A stretch of DNA of 64,000 nt, from NCBI GenBank assembly GCA_900073065.1, contig FJOG01000007.1, positions 1,869,786 to 1,933,785 on the forward strand, in the 5' to 3' direction. Positions 36,454 to 46,197 of the stretch are shown in pieces. A program made the position numbers and the translations under genes. This DNA comes from Phialocephala subalpina. Its lineage: Eukaryota > Ascomycota > Leotiomycetes > Helotiales > Mollisiaceae. The first letter of the stretch is position 1. Each line of letters starts with the position of its first letter. The notes beneath the pieces were generated by a model. It did not search any database, was not told the DNA's origin, and saw only the letters and a program-made list of their open reading frames with translations.

Positions 36454-37711
36454 TGTTGATGGGGTGTGAGACGCAAGAATGGGCTGGTGAGATGTTGAAG
36501 GCTGAGGTCATTTTGATGAAGCTAAAGGATCAATATACGTTCCGAAACTGCCGAGTGAGACACAAGATGCGAGCAGCTGGGCTTGATTGGTCTATGAGAC
36601 GAGATGGAGACATTCTTGCGAGCAGCTAGGCTTGATTGATCTATGAGACGAGACGGAGGCATTCTTGCGAGCTGCGCCGCTCACCAGCCACAGATTACCA
36701 GCCACACTGTGGCGGTTTGAAATGTCTCGAAAATTCTCTTCAATTTCACTTCAACTCGTCTCACAACATCGCGACTGGCTCGAGTGAAGCTGAAAGTTCA
36801 GGCCTAGGCTCATTCTATGGATACACAGCTCTGCATCAATTTTTTCTGTCAGGTACCTCTTATCTCCTCAAATTGATGTTGAACGGCAGCTCAGTCCCAA
36901 CATCTTCAACCGTCGAGTCACGGGCGTCTCATATGCAACAAAATCCAGCAACAATTTGCTGAGGTTACATAGTATGAACTATGTGCATTATGCTTATGGA
37001 AGATCATCTTCTTGTCTATGGCGATTCCTCCAAGAGATCGATAGTCCGAGAGATCCAGTGGATGTGGCGCTGCTGAGGAAGGAGACGGTTCTCTAGGTGG
37101 CTTGAAGGCCGGTACTTGTTTATGGTCGAGATGTTTAGTCCTTTCTCCCTTTGGGATATATAGGATATAGATAGTACATGAAGTCATGTGGAATTCTTCT
37201 CTGTGGTTGTGGCGAGTGCGTTTATTTCATTCTCCAAGTTCATGGTCGCGTTGTCGTTATCATCGATCATGTATCTTGCCATATATACCTTTCAGATATG
37301 AGCCTGCCAGGATACAAGGCGCAAGAGTTCCTGGTCTCGAATTATGCATTTTCGCATGTCCAGGTTGAGATTGGCGTACCTTTGGTGTCGATCTCTACAA
37401 CCCCGCATCCAATCTAGGGATAGTGGAGGAGCTGATGCAGGGGTGAGTCCGGACGACAGCACCGAACTGAACTTAGCAGCTGCTTGTCTGCTCGCTGCCG
37501 AGGGAATTGGCGAATAGTATGGAATGGATTCTTGCCCTGGTCTGGACCTCCATGAGAGTTCCGAACCAAAGCTTGCTCTTTCCCGTGCTAGCCTAGCATA
37601 TCAATTGTAGTCACTATGCCTCGGTAGCCCCTGAGATCTGCATCGAATACATACCCTCGTGCTTGCCACACCTCTCAGAAATGAGAGGCCATCTTCCATA
37701 TCCTGCCAGCG
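36454..37711. other. Intergenic with a local 40-bp repeat
   Basis: No supported gene. The phrase gcgagcagctgggcttgattggtctatgagacgaga (from about 36568) is repeated nearly exactly at about 36619 (gcgagcagctaggcttgattgatctatgagacgaga), followed both times by a similar ggagacattcttgcgagc tail. This is a direct tandem duplication of roughly 51 bp in the promoter side of the SDR gene. Confidence 0.5.
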
Positions 37712-39367
37712 ATGGATCCCCGAGATGTTGCTCTGGCGGAGCGCGTGCCATTCCTTGACGTGGAGGAGGAAAACAAGGAATTGAGCTCGATGTCGGAATC
37801 GGAAAAGAACTGGGCTTCAGGATCGAAATACCTTCACTTCCGTCAATTCCTCCAATCAATACGAAGCACTGCCCAATTGCGACCACGATGGGGTCCAGAG
37901 CATACACAACACGCGAAAACTTCCGCCCTGAAGTTTGCATCATTCTTTATACCAAGTTTCGTACAACGAGGTTCGGAATCGAGAAAGGAGCTACATGAGA
38001 CAGCATATCTCGACGGCCTGAGAGGTTACGCTTGTTACGCGGTCTTCTTCTCTCACTACACAACTGCATATTGCAACGAAGTCTGGCACCCGTACGGCGA
38101 GGGCGGCAACCATCATTTCGTTCAAACCTACTATATCTTCCAACTGCCAATCATTCGTCTCCTTTTCAATGGGCAAGCGGCAGTCACCATCTTTTTCGTC
38201 CTCTCCGGCTACGTTCTCAGCTACAAACCCCTCAAACTCATGCACTCCCGCGATTTCGAAAAACTACAAGGCTCATTACAATCTGCGATATTCCGAAGAT
38301 GGTTCAGACTGTTCCTCCCCGTCCTAGCATTATGGATCATCAACATATTTCTCGTCGAATTCGGTGCCTTCAGTTGGTTCGACGCCTTCCACGCCGAGAA
38401 CGAGAACATGCCTCCTGGTATCGTCGAAACGTATTTGGCGGCCGGAGATTCATTTTGGGGGACTGTATACAATGCATACCGGGACTTCTTCGACTTTGCT
38501 CGTGGCACGCTGTTCAGTTGGACGAAAATGGGTATTCTGCCACAGGTCGATGGCCATACATGGACTCTCCATGTCGAATTCAGATCCAGCTGCATTCTCT
38601 TCCTGTTCTTGAACGGATGCTCGAAGATGCGCGCAAATCTACGACTAGCATTCTTCATACTATCATCAGCATTCTGCCTCTTCTGGGACGAATGGGCAAT
38701 CGCGACTTTTCTTGCCGGCTCTTCCATCGCCGATATGGACCTCCGAATGCGACGACGCCAACAAGCTAATGCCCAATTATCACCTGAAGAGGAGACCTTC
38801 GACTCCCTCCCGCTCGTCCCATTCTCGCGAACAATCTCACTAAGTCGCCTCCGCAGTCTCTTCTCCTTCCTCGGCCGACGAGACCAACTCCGCTGGTCCA
38901 TCCTCTTCCTCATCTCCCTCCTCATCCTCTCCTACCCCGCCGTCGGTGCCGACAAAGTATTCTTCTACCGCACCCTCTCCTGGTACCACCCCTTCACCGC
39001 CTGGGACCTCTTCTTCTGGGAATCAGTCGGCGCAATCCTAGTCGTGTTCATCATTGGTCGTCTACATGCTGTTCGAAGAGTTTTGGAATGGCCTGTAAGT
39101 CAGTATATGGGGAAGACGAGTTTTGCGTTGTATTTGTGTCATGGGACTATGATTAAGACGTTGGGACATTTTATGGTTATTCAGACGTGGAATAGGGTTA
39201 CGGGGTATACTGGGTGGGGGTATGCGATGGGGATTTTGTTGCCGTTGTTTTTGGTTGTTGGACCGGCGTTGGTGTTGGTTACGGATTGGTTTTGGAGGGG
39301 AGTTGATATTCCGAGTGTGAGGTTTGCGAAGTGGGTGGAGAACTTGGTTAAGGATCAGAATATTTAG
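37712..39367 (+). CDS. Acyltransferase 3 family membrane protein
   Basis: A single-exon integral membrane O-acyltransferase of 551 residues. After a polar N-terminus of about 95 residues comes YLDGLRGYACYAVFFSHY, the family signature, with the conserved His at 115. Next is a helix with FFVLSGYVLSYKPL, the RWFRLFLPVLALWIINIFL segment with its conserved Arg, and HVEFRSS. Several further helices lead to SFALYLCHGTMI and a last pair near the C-terminus. The family transfers acyl groups onto sugars, lipids or small molecules; the acceptor cannot be predicted here. Third-position base use shifts from C-rich to T/G-rich near 39060, a mosaic look. Confidence 0.88.
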   Translation: MDPRDVALAERVPFLDVEEENKELSSMSESEKNWASGSKYLHFRQFLQSIRSTAQLRPRWGPEHTQHAKTSALKFASFFIPSFVQRGSESRKELHETAYLDGLRGYACYAVFFSHYTTAYCNEVWHPYGEGGNHHFVQTYYIFQLPIIRLLFNGQAAVTIFFVLSGYVLSYKPLKLMHSRDFEKLQGSLQSAIFRRWFRLFLPVLALWIINIFLVEFGAFSWFDAFHAENENMPPGIVETYLAAGDSFWGTVYNAYRDFFDFARGTLFSWTKMGILPQVDGHTWTLHVEFRSSCILFLFLNGCSKMRANLRLAFFILSSAFCLFWDEWAIATFLAGSSIADMDLRMRRRQQANAQLSPEEETFDSLPLVPFSRTISLSRLRSLFSFLGRRDQLRWSILFLISLLILSYPAVGADKVFFYRTLSWYHPFTAWDLFFWESVGAILVVFIIGRLHAVRRVLEWPVSQYMGKTSFALYLCHGTMIKTLGHFMVIQTWNRVTGYTGWGYAMGILLPLFLVVGPALVLVTDWFWRGVDIPSVRFAKWVENLVKDQNI

Positions 39368-39484
39368 AGATATTGTTTTAACACAAGATCGAGATTCAAC
39401 TTTATCCTGTGCATTGAAAGTCAAATGTATCACCGCCAAGTGGCTCCTCTCAGGCTTGGTGGTTGGTCGGTCGCTGCTAAAATT

Positions 39485-39865
39485 GAGTCCCTGAAGCCCC
39501 TAAAATTTAGCGACCAGGCCCTATTCAAGTCGAATAAGAACACTAGAGATTTCGTAATTATCTGCCAACCTTCAACTTCGCACATCGGTGTTGCAAGTCC
39601 AGAAACCAAACGTTGACAACTTCTTGGTGAAGACAATTTATTCTCAGCCCGCTTGCAAAGACTCAAGGTATAATGGCCCGTGACGGTGGTGACGACGGTG
39701 ACGGTGGCTGTCCGGGAGTTCCAAGTCGTTGGGTTTTGCACCTTTACCCTAATCCAATCATTCAATGGTGGTGGCTTGCTGACGTTTCGTGGCGCGCCCT
39801 CTTTGATCTTTTAAAAATTTGCACCTTTTGCTAGTGGTCCGCTTCCGATCCTATCATGTTGTGCT
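39485..39865 (+). repeat. Duplicated upstream block of Clr5 copy A
   Basis: This non-coding block has relatives upstream of copies B (42405-43055) and C (45695-46050). Shared words in order are: ccctgaagcccctaa (A and C; C ends gccctgcag), atttcgtaattatctgcc, ttcaacttcgcacat, gacaatttattctcagcccgctt and gacgtttcgtggcgc. It ends in the promoter box described separately. The order is kept among copies, so the duplication unit included about 500 bp of 5' flank. Confidence 0.7.
39833..39844 (+). promoter_or_regulatory. Shared Clr5 promoter box, copy A
   Basis: The box agtggtccgctt is preceded by ttgcaccttttgct and followed by ccgatcctat. A TATA-like tatata follows at 39910-39915, about 75 bp on, and the ATG is 184 bp from the box. 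The same arrangement precedes the other three Clr5 copies. Confidence 0.55.
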
Positions 39866-40016
39866 TGCCTGCAGCTCGCAGCCTCACCCGTCCTCTTCTT
39901 CCTCCCTTCTATATATTTCTTGTCTCCTTCATCCTTTCCTTGCAGGCTCAACTCCTATCACAGAAATACATGAACTGCTGTCGATCCGTTTTCATCCGCC
40001 CTTGAAGGGAGTCGCC

Positions 40017-42115
40017 ATGTCGTCGAACGCATTCGAGGCTGGGGAGGTACCAGCGACAATTTCCTCGCAGCCTCGCCAATTAACAGCTCTCGAACGCAAC
40101 AACCAGAAATGGGAATCTCATAAAAATGAGATCCGGAGCGTCTACATCGATCATGACAAAACCCTCAAGGAAACGATGCAGTGGTTTGAGAGGGAGCGAA
40201 ACTTTAAGAAGAGGTCAGCCTTCCCACCACAATATCGATGCGGGGTCACTAACACGCCGCAGTAAGCGGAAGTGGAAGGACAAGATCAAAGAATGGAAGT
40301 TCGAGAAGAACGCCCCTGTGAAAGAGATGGAGTTTATGGCCGCTAAGGCCGAGAAGAGAAAGCTCGAAGATAAGAAGGACACTGAGTTCCGCCGCCACGG
40401 TATCCTTGTCGATGGCGGTAAGATCGAGCAGTTCAAGAAGCGGAGGGTGCAGGGTAGCGATTTCAACTCCAACTTTGTACCAGGTACACACAGACATCGT
40501 GCCTCTCGACCCTTGAACATAAAACCTGACAACTGCAGGAACTCCGTCGCAAGTAACATACTCTACACCACAGCCCCCGGTATCTCCTCCCGAACTCAGC
40601 CCAATCCTGGAAGACGATGATCCCCTAGCAGAGTTAGTGGAATACGTGCGTCCAGCAAATACCCAGCAGACTAACGTAGATGGTACTCACTGGGCGGGGA
40701 CACCAAATCTCTGGGCCAAAAAACCTGTTTTCCGTACCCGCAACTTAGATTCGGACAAGCAAGAAGAAGAGGATCAAACACCGCCTGGGATTCAAACAGT
40801 TATTCCTTCACCTGTGGATATAACAGGGAACGTCAATTAGATAGCAGCACTTGCCTTGCTCGAGGAAGGATTCAATTTTGCGCGTCGGATGCGAGAGAAC
40901 AAAGAGAGCCAGAGAGAAGACGTCGAGATCCGATATATCGACACCATTCGACAGTATACCGACAATTTCGGTACTCCTCATATCACTGCGCTCGACGGCT
41001 ATCTCAAAGAAGTCTTGCTGTATTTGGTCGCTTGCACAGATGACGATATACCGATGTCCACGTCACAATGCCTAAAACTTTGGGAAGTATTGTGGTCATT
41101 CCCAGCGGATCCAGTCCGTGATTCCAATCACCTTATCGGCTCTACTTTATGCGACCTTTTACGACGTCACCGGTTCCTTCGACCCACGGAGAGCTTGTAT
41201 AGGGCGATCAAAGGGTTGCATCTCAAGGACAGCCGTGATCCAATGAGAGTGGCATTACTCTCTGAGCTGAATCGGGTCCAACTGGAAATGTTTCTGCGCA
41301 CTTCAACTTTTCACGAGAGACGCTTACGCCTGTTAATCATCGCTTTCGCATGGGATCTTGAAGAATACTTCAAGACGGGCCAATGCACTGACTTGAAGTC
41401 GAACATCCAGGAGATCATATCAACAGAGTTGATAGACGGCGGCGAAGATCGTCAAGGGGCCGTGTTTGGCTTCGAAAAACTCCAATCTTCACTACTAAGC
41501 ATTAGTGCTTTCGATGATCTTGACCGCGCGTTTGTTTACCATGAGAGTGAGAGATACGACAATATATTCGAGGCGGCAACATTACTCGCCTCGGCTTGCT
41601 CCGCAGCGGAATGGTGTGCTGTCTCTGAAGCTTTGTTTTCAGTCCTCTGCGATTGTCGAATAGCCATTGCCCTACACGACAGATCCCATATGCTTCTTGA
41701 GTATTGTGCCTATTTCCGGCGGAAGCAGCATTGGACCGAACTTATTACTGCTCTTTTGTTGACCTATAGGCAGGTGATAGAAGTCAAGAATTCTGTTTCG
41801 CTGGCTCCGGAGGAGCTTGCGGGCTTGAGACAGCTGTTACTCTTTGTCCGCGGCGGTCTATCCACCGTTCCACTTCCTATCGAGCAACATGTATCCCCTC
41901 CAGTGGCGCAAGAAATTATGAAGCTAGACGAGGAGCTACGACGTTTGACTATGGTTCGTTCAGATACCAGCAATACTCAAAACTTGGAAAGGGTTGAAAG
42001 TGGAGGGGAAGACGAGGAAATGGACGACTGCAAGAGTTCAAACAAATATGGAGTCACTTACACGGAGAGTGTCGTAACAGGTATCAGTTGGAACTACTCA
42101 GACTTGTACAAATGA
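40017..42115 (+). CDS. Clr5-domain protein, copy A (in-frame TAG)
   Basis: The N-terminal Clr5 domain (KWESHKNEIRSVYI, DKTLKETMQWF, then KWKDKIKEWKFEKN) is split by the first intron. Exons are 40017-40213, 40263-40483 (221 nt) and 40539-42115, with introns of 49 and 55 bp. The Clr5 domain is named after the fission-yeast silencing factor Clr5; its molecular role in these fungal proteins is unknown, with DNA or chromatin association presumed. A linker rich in Pro/Ser/Thr (TPSQVTYSTPQ) follows, then a long helical C-terminal region. A TAG at 40838-40840 interrupts exon 3 in frame. Without it the product would be 664 codons, against 663 in copy C. A 42-bp intron (40799-40840) could skip it but is unusually short. 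The C-terminus ends with DDCKSSNKYGVTYTES and NYSDLYK, shared with copy C. Confidence 0.75.
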
Positions 42116-42781
42116 ACCTGAGTCTGGCTCGAGGAACGTTGTTGCATGCTGATTTTACAAATGGAGGGTGTGTATTAGCATCCTTATCGCTCTTTGCTTT
42201 GCATGCGCTTGAAGAAATGAGAGGAAAGCGGAACTAGAGTGCATAGAGTAGAGTGGGGCAAGTTGGCATTGTGGCAACGAGGAAATGATTGTTGTGCAAA
42301 TGGGATAAAATTCGAATATAGCTCATCTGTCTTCCAAGATAACTATTTGCGATACTTCTTGTAGCGGTCTAATCAAATATCATTGTGAGAACTCTGACTA
42401 CAGATTTCGTAACTATCTGCCAGCTTTCAACTTCGCACATTTGTGTGGCAAGTTTAGAGGCCAAATGTTGACACCTTGGTATAGACAATTTGTTCTCAGC
42501 CCGCTTACAAAAAGGCAAGCAGCGTTCTCAACCTCCCAGCCTGTCAAGGACAATCAAAGACTCAAAGAGGCTGGGCTAGGTTGGGATACTACATGTGGCA
42601 CAGTCTCCTAAGACTGACCAACGATCGTCCTTATTCACAGAAAATAGGCTTAGAAAGTCCAGGCGAGGCTGGGAGACTGAGAGTGCTGGCAATTCTTTCC
42701 TTGCCACCGTTTGGCGGTGAGCAAGCCCGAGCAATCGGAGCAAAGACTCTCATTCCGGTCCTGAGAAGTCCCACGGATTTT

Positions 42782-42946
42782 GTACGAAAGGGGGTTGTAA
42801 GAAATCAGCGTCAACCCCCAAGATTCTGCCCTACTGATTAAGGAAATTTGTGGGGAAAACTTGAGCATTCGACATGGTTCTATGGAACGATTCCTCCCAC
42901 CGCCATACAAGGGGTGACGCTGATTTCCTACAACCCCCTTTCGTAC
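42782..42946. repeat. MITE-like element with 37-bp inverted repeats
   Basis: The left arm (42782-42818, starting gtacgaaagggggttgtaag) and right arm (42911-42946) are inverted copies differing by one substitution and one indel. They surround a 92-bp centre without coding capacity. The size (165 bp) and structure fit a non-autonomous DNA transposon or a strong cruciform. It lies between Clr5 copies A and B. Confidence 0.65.
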
Positions 42947-43034
42947 TTTATCGTACCTAATCGTTGAGTTGGTGGCTGGCTCATGAGGCGTTGTGGCGCC
43001 CACCGTCGGCAACAAGAAAATGCACTTTTTTCTT

Positions 43035-43046
43035 AGTGGTCCGTTT
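43035..43046 (+). promoter_or_regulatory. Shared Clr5 promoter box, copy B
   Basis: The box reads agtggtccgttt after tgcacttttttctt and before atgatact. A TATA-like cttatatcc follows about 92 bp on, and the ATG is 306 bp from the box. One base differs from copies A and D. Confidence 0.5.
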
Positions 43047-43340
43047 ATGATACTGTCAGTCGTCGATCACGTGTAGTGGTGTCTCCGTCCATATGTAGTA
43101 TAGCTCAGGGGTAATCTCACAGACCCTTATATCCTCATTCTCTCTCCTTAGCTAGATCTACAGACTTAACAATCAATTCTTTACCCACAAACTGATGCTC
43201 CACACTCGTAGCATCTCATAGATATCTGCCGTCCTGTTTCGCAGGCTCAAGCCTCATCGAGCCTCCCAGCCTCCTTGAAACATTTCCATCCTCCTTTCAA
43301 TTACCTACTTAATTCTGGCACCCAAACACTTCAAGGAGCA

Positions 43341-45052
43341 ATGACATCGAATACTCTCTCACCAAAATTGTTGCAGGAGCATGGCTCGACCTCTTTAGTT
43401 GTCAGTCTTCCAAAGCCTCGCAAGCTAAAGGCTCTCGAGCGCAATAACCTCCAATGGACTGAACACAAGATTGAGATTCGTGAGATATACATCGGTCAAG
43501 ACAAGACACTAAAAGAGACGATGCAATTCTTCAAGCAGGAACATCAATTCGTGAAAAGGTGGGTAGCATTGGATCTATTCATCACATTGTAATCTTGATG
43601 CAAGCTATGGTCAACTGACAGGCAACAGTGAGCGCAAATGGAAAGAGAAAATGAAGGAGTGGGGATTCGTAAAGAATATTCCTGCAAGAGATATAAGGTT
43701 TATGGCCGCCAAGGCTGAAAAGAGACAGCGTGAAGAGGGAAAGGATTCGGTCTTTTATCGCAACGGCATTAAGGTCGGGCATCATAAGATCGAAAATTGC
43801 AAGAAGCAAAGAATATCCAGGAGTCATATTTTGGCTCCGGATATACCTGGTAAGTACGGCGATGTTGCCTCTAATTCTTAGCCATGGCGTAACTAACGAT
43901 TTCTTCACAGACACTCCATCTCACGTGGAATATCATACACCGTTGCCCGAAACCGACGACGACACTGGAAGAATGACAATATCCGACCTTTTCCCGGAAG
44001 TCTTTGAGCAGATCCTTCCTCGGCCAGACAATACACGGCATCAAGGACCGCGTAGCAATGAAATGACTACCTCAAGTCCAGAGACGGAGGTTTTCGCCAC
44101 GGTGGCTCTGGTTGAGGATCACGTCGATATGGATCTACTGTCAACGCCATTACCACAAACAGACCCATGCAATAGATCTTGCCAATGTGAGCTCTGCCAA
44201 AAAGTAGCCGACGTTGTCTATCTCATGGATGAAGTAAGCTACCAAGGCTTGGCCATTAAAGCTTTCATCAGCAAAGCACGTACATTGGATTGTAGAAACA
44301 GCAGCGACTGCCTAGAACTTCAACGGCACCTCAGCATTGTAGCACAAGGAGGCGAAGGACATTGGCACTACAAAAAACAGGTTATTCAACTATCTCTGAT
44401 CTGCTTTGCATGGGAACTCGAAAGGTACTTGGATGGTGGCGAGACGACAATATTTCTCGAGTCAATTGCTCAACTTTGCACTACGAGTACAGCCATCTTC
44501 AGTAGTCATCCGTACATAATGAGAGAACTACTCGACTCTATCATATGCATCAAACAAAAGGTGGAGACACATGAGCCTCCTGTAGACTCAATCAAGCCCC
44601 CGGAGATCGAACTCCTTCAAACGATTTCGTCGTCATTACTACAACTGGCACGTGCTTGCGCGTTTGAAAGAAGATGGTATTCAACCGCCGGCCTGTTTTT
44701 CACACTTCTACACAAACACGAACTAATCCTGCTCGAGATCGACAGAGTAGACTTGCAGCTTGAGTACTGTCACCATCTCGAGCGACAGCAGTCCTGGGCA
44801 GAATATCTTTCTGCAGTTCACAAATTGTTCAAGGTGCTCATCGATGCTGGAGACCCCCCAGCATATGAGACCGGGTTCGCGACGTTTGCTCTCGATGGCG
44901 TTCCACGTCCTTTGGAACAGTTTATGGACCGAGAAAAGGTGCAGGAAATGCTGGGTCTTAGTGAAGAGGTACGCAAGATATGGCGATCCTTTAGTGATTG
45001 GGTAAGAGTGCCATATTATATCAGCTCCGAAAGGTGGGGAAACAATATGTGA
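43341..45052 (+). CDS. Clr5-domain protein, copy B
   Basis: Exons 43341-43558, 43629-43849 (221 nt) and 43911-45052 join in phase to give 526 residues. The Clr5 domain reads QWTEHKIEIREIYI, DKTLKETMQFF, then KWKEKMKEWGFVKN and FMAAKAEKR. The third exon begins DTPSHVEYHTP, equivalent to the linker in A and C. The C-terminal region keeps helices such as ICFAWELERYL and RRWYSTAGLFFTLL, matching AFAWDLEEYF and CAVSEALFSVL in copy A. The protein is about 137 residues shorter than copy C and lacks the GVTYTES/NYSDL tail, ending SSERWGNNM. A cysteine-rich spot (CNRSCQCELCQ, around 44170) is specific to this copy. Confidence 0.85.
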
Positions 45053-45225
45053 GGCACCGAGGATATGTAAGAGAGTTCTAGAGGCAAGGAATGTATTTCA
45101 AAACTCAGAGATGTAAGTGATTGAGGGTCACTTCGCCCTCCCCAAAGGCGCATCCTTCGTTGTACAAGTCCATAACAAGTAAGCCATCAAATCCATTTGC
45201 TCCCTGAATCCCCTAACGAGCTAGG
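45053..45225. other. Intergenic before the assembly gap
   Basis: The 3' flank of copy B ends in ccctgaatcccctaacgagctagg, a variant of the repeated block seen upstream of copy A, so the gap begins inside a repeat. Confidence 0.5.
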
Positions 45226-45647
45226 NNNNNNNNNNNNNNNNNNNNNNNNNNNNNNNNNNNNNNNNNNNNNNNNNNNNNNNNNNNNNNNNNNNNNNNNNNN
45301 NNNNNNNNNNNNNNNNNNNNNNNNNNNNNNNNNNNNNNNNNNNNNNNNNNNNNNNNNNNNNNNNNNNNNNNNNNNNNNNNNNNNNNNNNNNNNNNNNNNN
45401 NNNNNNNNNNNNNNNNNNNNNNNNNNNNNNNNNNNNNNNNNNNNNNNNNNNNNNNNNNNNNNNNNNNNNNNNNNNNNNNNNNNNNNNNNNNNNNNNNNNN
45501 NNNNNNNNNNNNNNNNNNNNNNNNNNNNNNNNNNNNNNNNNNNNNNNNNNNNNNNNNNNNNNNNNNNNNNNNNNNNNNNNNNNNNNNNNNNNNNNNNNNN
45601 NNNNNNNNNNNNNNNNNNNNNNNNNNNNNNNNNNNNNNNNNNNNNNN
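45226..45647. other. Assembly gap (422 N)
   Basis: Unsequenced bases. Frames that appear to cross it have no meaning. The flanks on both sides belong to the duplicated upstream block, so the gap probably reflects a repeat that could not be assembled. Confidence 0.98.
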
Positions 45648-45694
45648 CGATAGCGAGTGGCTGCTCTCCTTTGTCGGATCGTGATCAATCACTA

Positions 45695-46050
45695 CAAGTC
45701 AGTCCCTGAAGCCCTGCAGCTTGGTGAGCAGTCCCTATTCCAATGAACATTTCCAGAACACTGGAGATTTTGCGACTTCCCTGCCAACAGCGGCAGCTCG
45801 GATTCCACCTTCGCATATCGGTGATATCAATTCAGAAGCCAAATTTCGAACCATGTTTAATATGTACAATTGGTGCCCAGCCCGCTTGTAAAAAGTGACG
45901 GAGACCTGGCAGGCACTATTTTTGCACCTTTTCCTAGATCCAATCATTGAGAATGTGGTCACAGGGGGCTTGATGACGTTTCGTGGCGCACTCTTTGCAA
46001 GCATTCAAAAAATTGCACTTTTTGCTGAGTGGTCTGCTTACGATCCTATT
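45695..46050 (+). repeat. Duplicated upstream block of Clr5 copy C
   Basis: Order of shared words with copy A: agtccctgaagccc (45702), ccaccttcgcatatcggtg, gaagccaaat, gcccagcccgcttgtaaaaag and gatgacgtttcgtggcgc. It ends at the promoter box. This is more diverged from A than B is in the middle part but closer to A at the 3' end. Confidence 0.65.
46028..46039 (+). promoter_or_regulatory. Shared Clr5 promoter box, copy C
   Basis: The box reads agtggtctgctt after ttgcactttttgctg and before acgatcctatt. A TATA-like ctttata follows about 86 bp on, and the ATG is 170 bp from the box. Confidence 0.55.
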
Positions 46051-46197
46051 AAGTCACGACAACGCTCATCATGCAGCCTCACCTATATTACTCTCGAGCT
46101 TCTGATCTTCTTTCTTTATACTCTCTGGTAGCTTCCTTTCCACTTCTCTCATCTCGGCCTTCAGCACACATCCCCAACAGCGAATATCGACGCAATA

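Noticed and set aside
40799..40840. A 42-bp intron removing the TAG of Clr5 copy A
   Set aside because: Not adopted because it is shorter than every other well-supported intron here and lacks a good branch site; kept as an alternative.
45197..45709. Open frames spanning the N gap on both strands
   Set aside because: They consist of unknown bases and have no evidential value.
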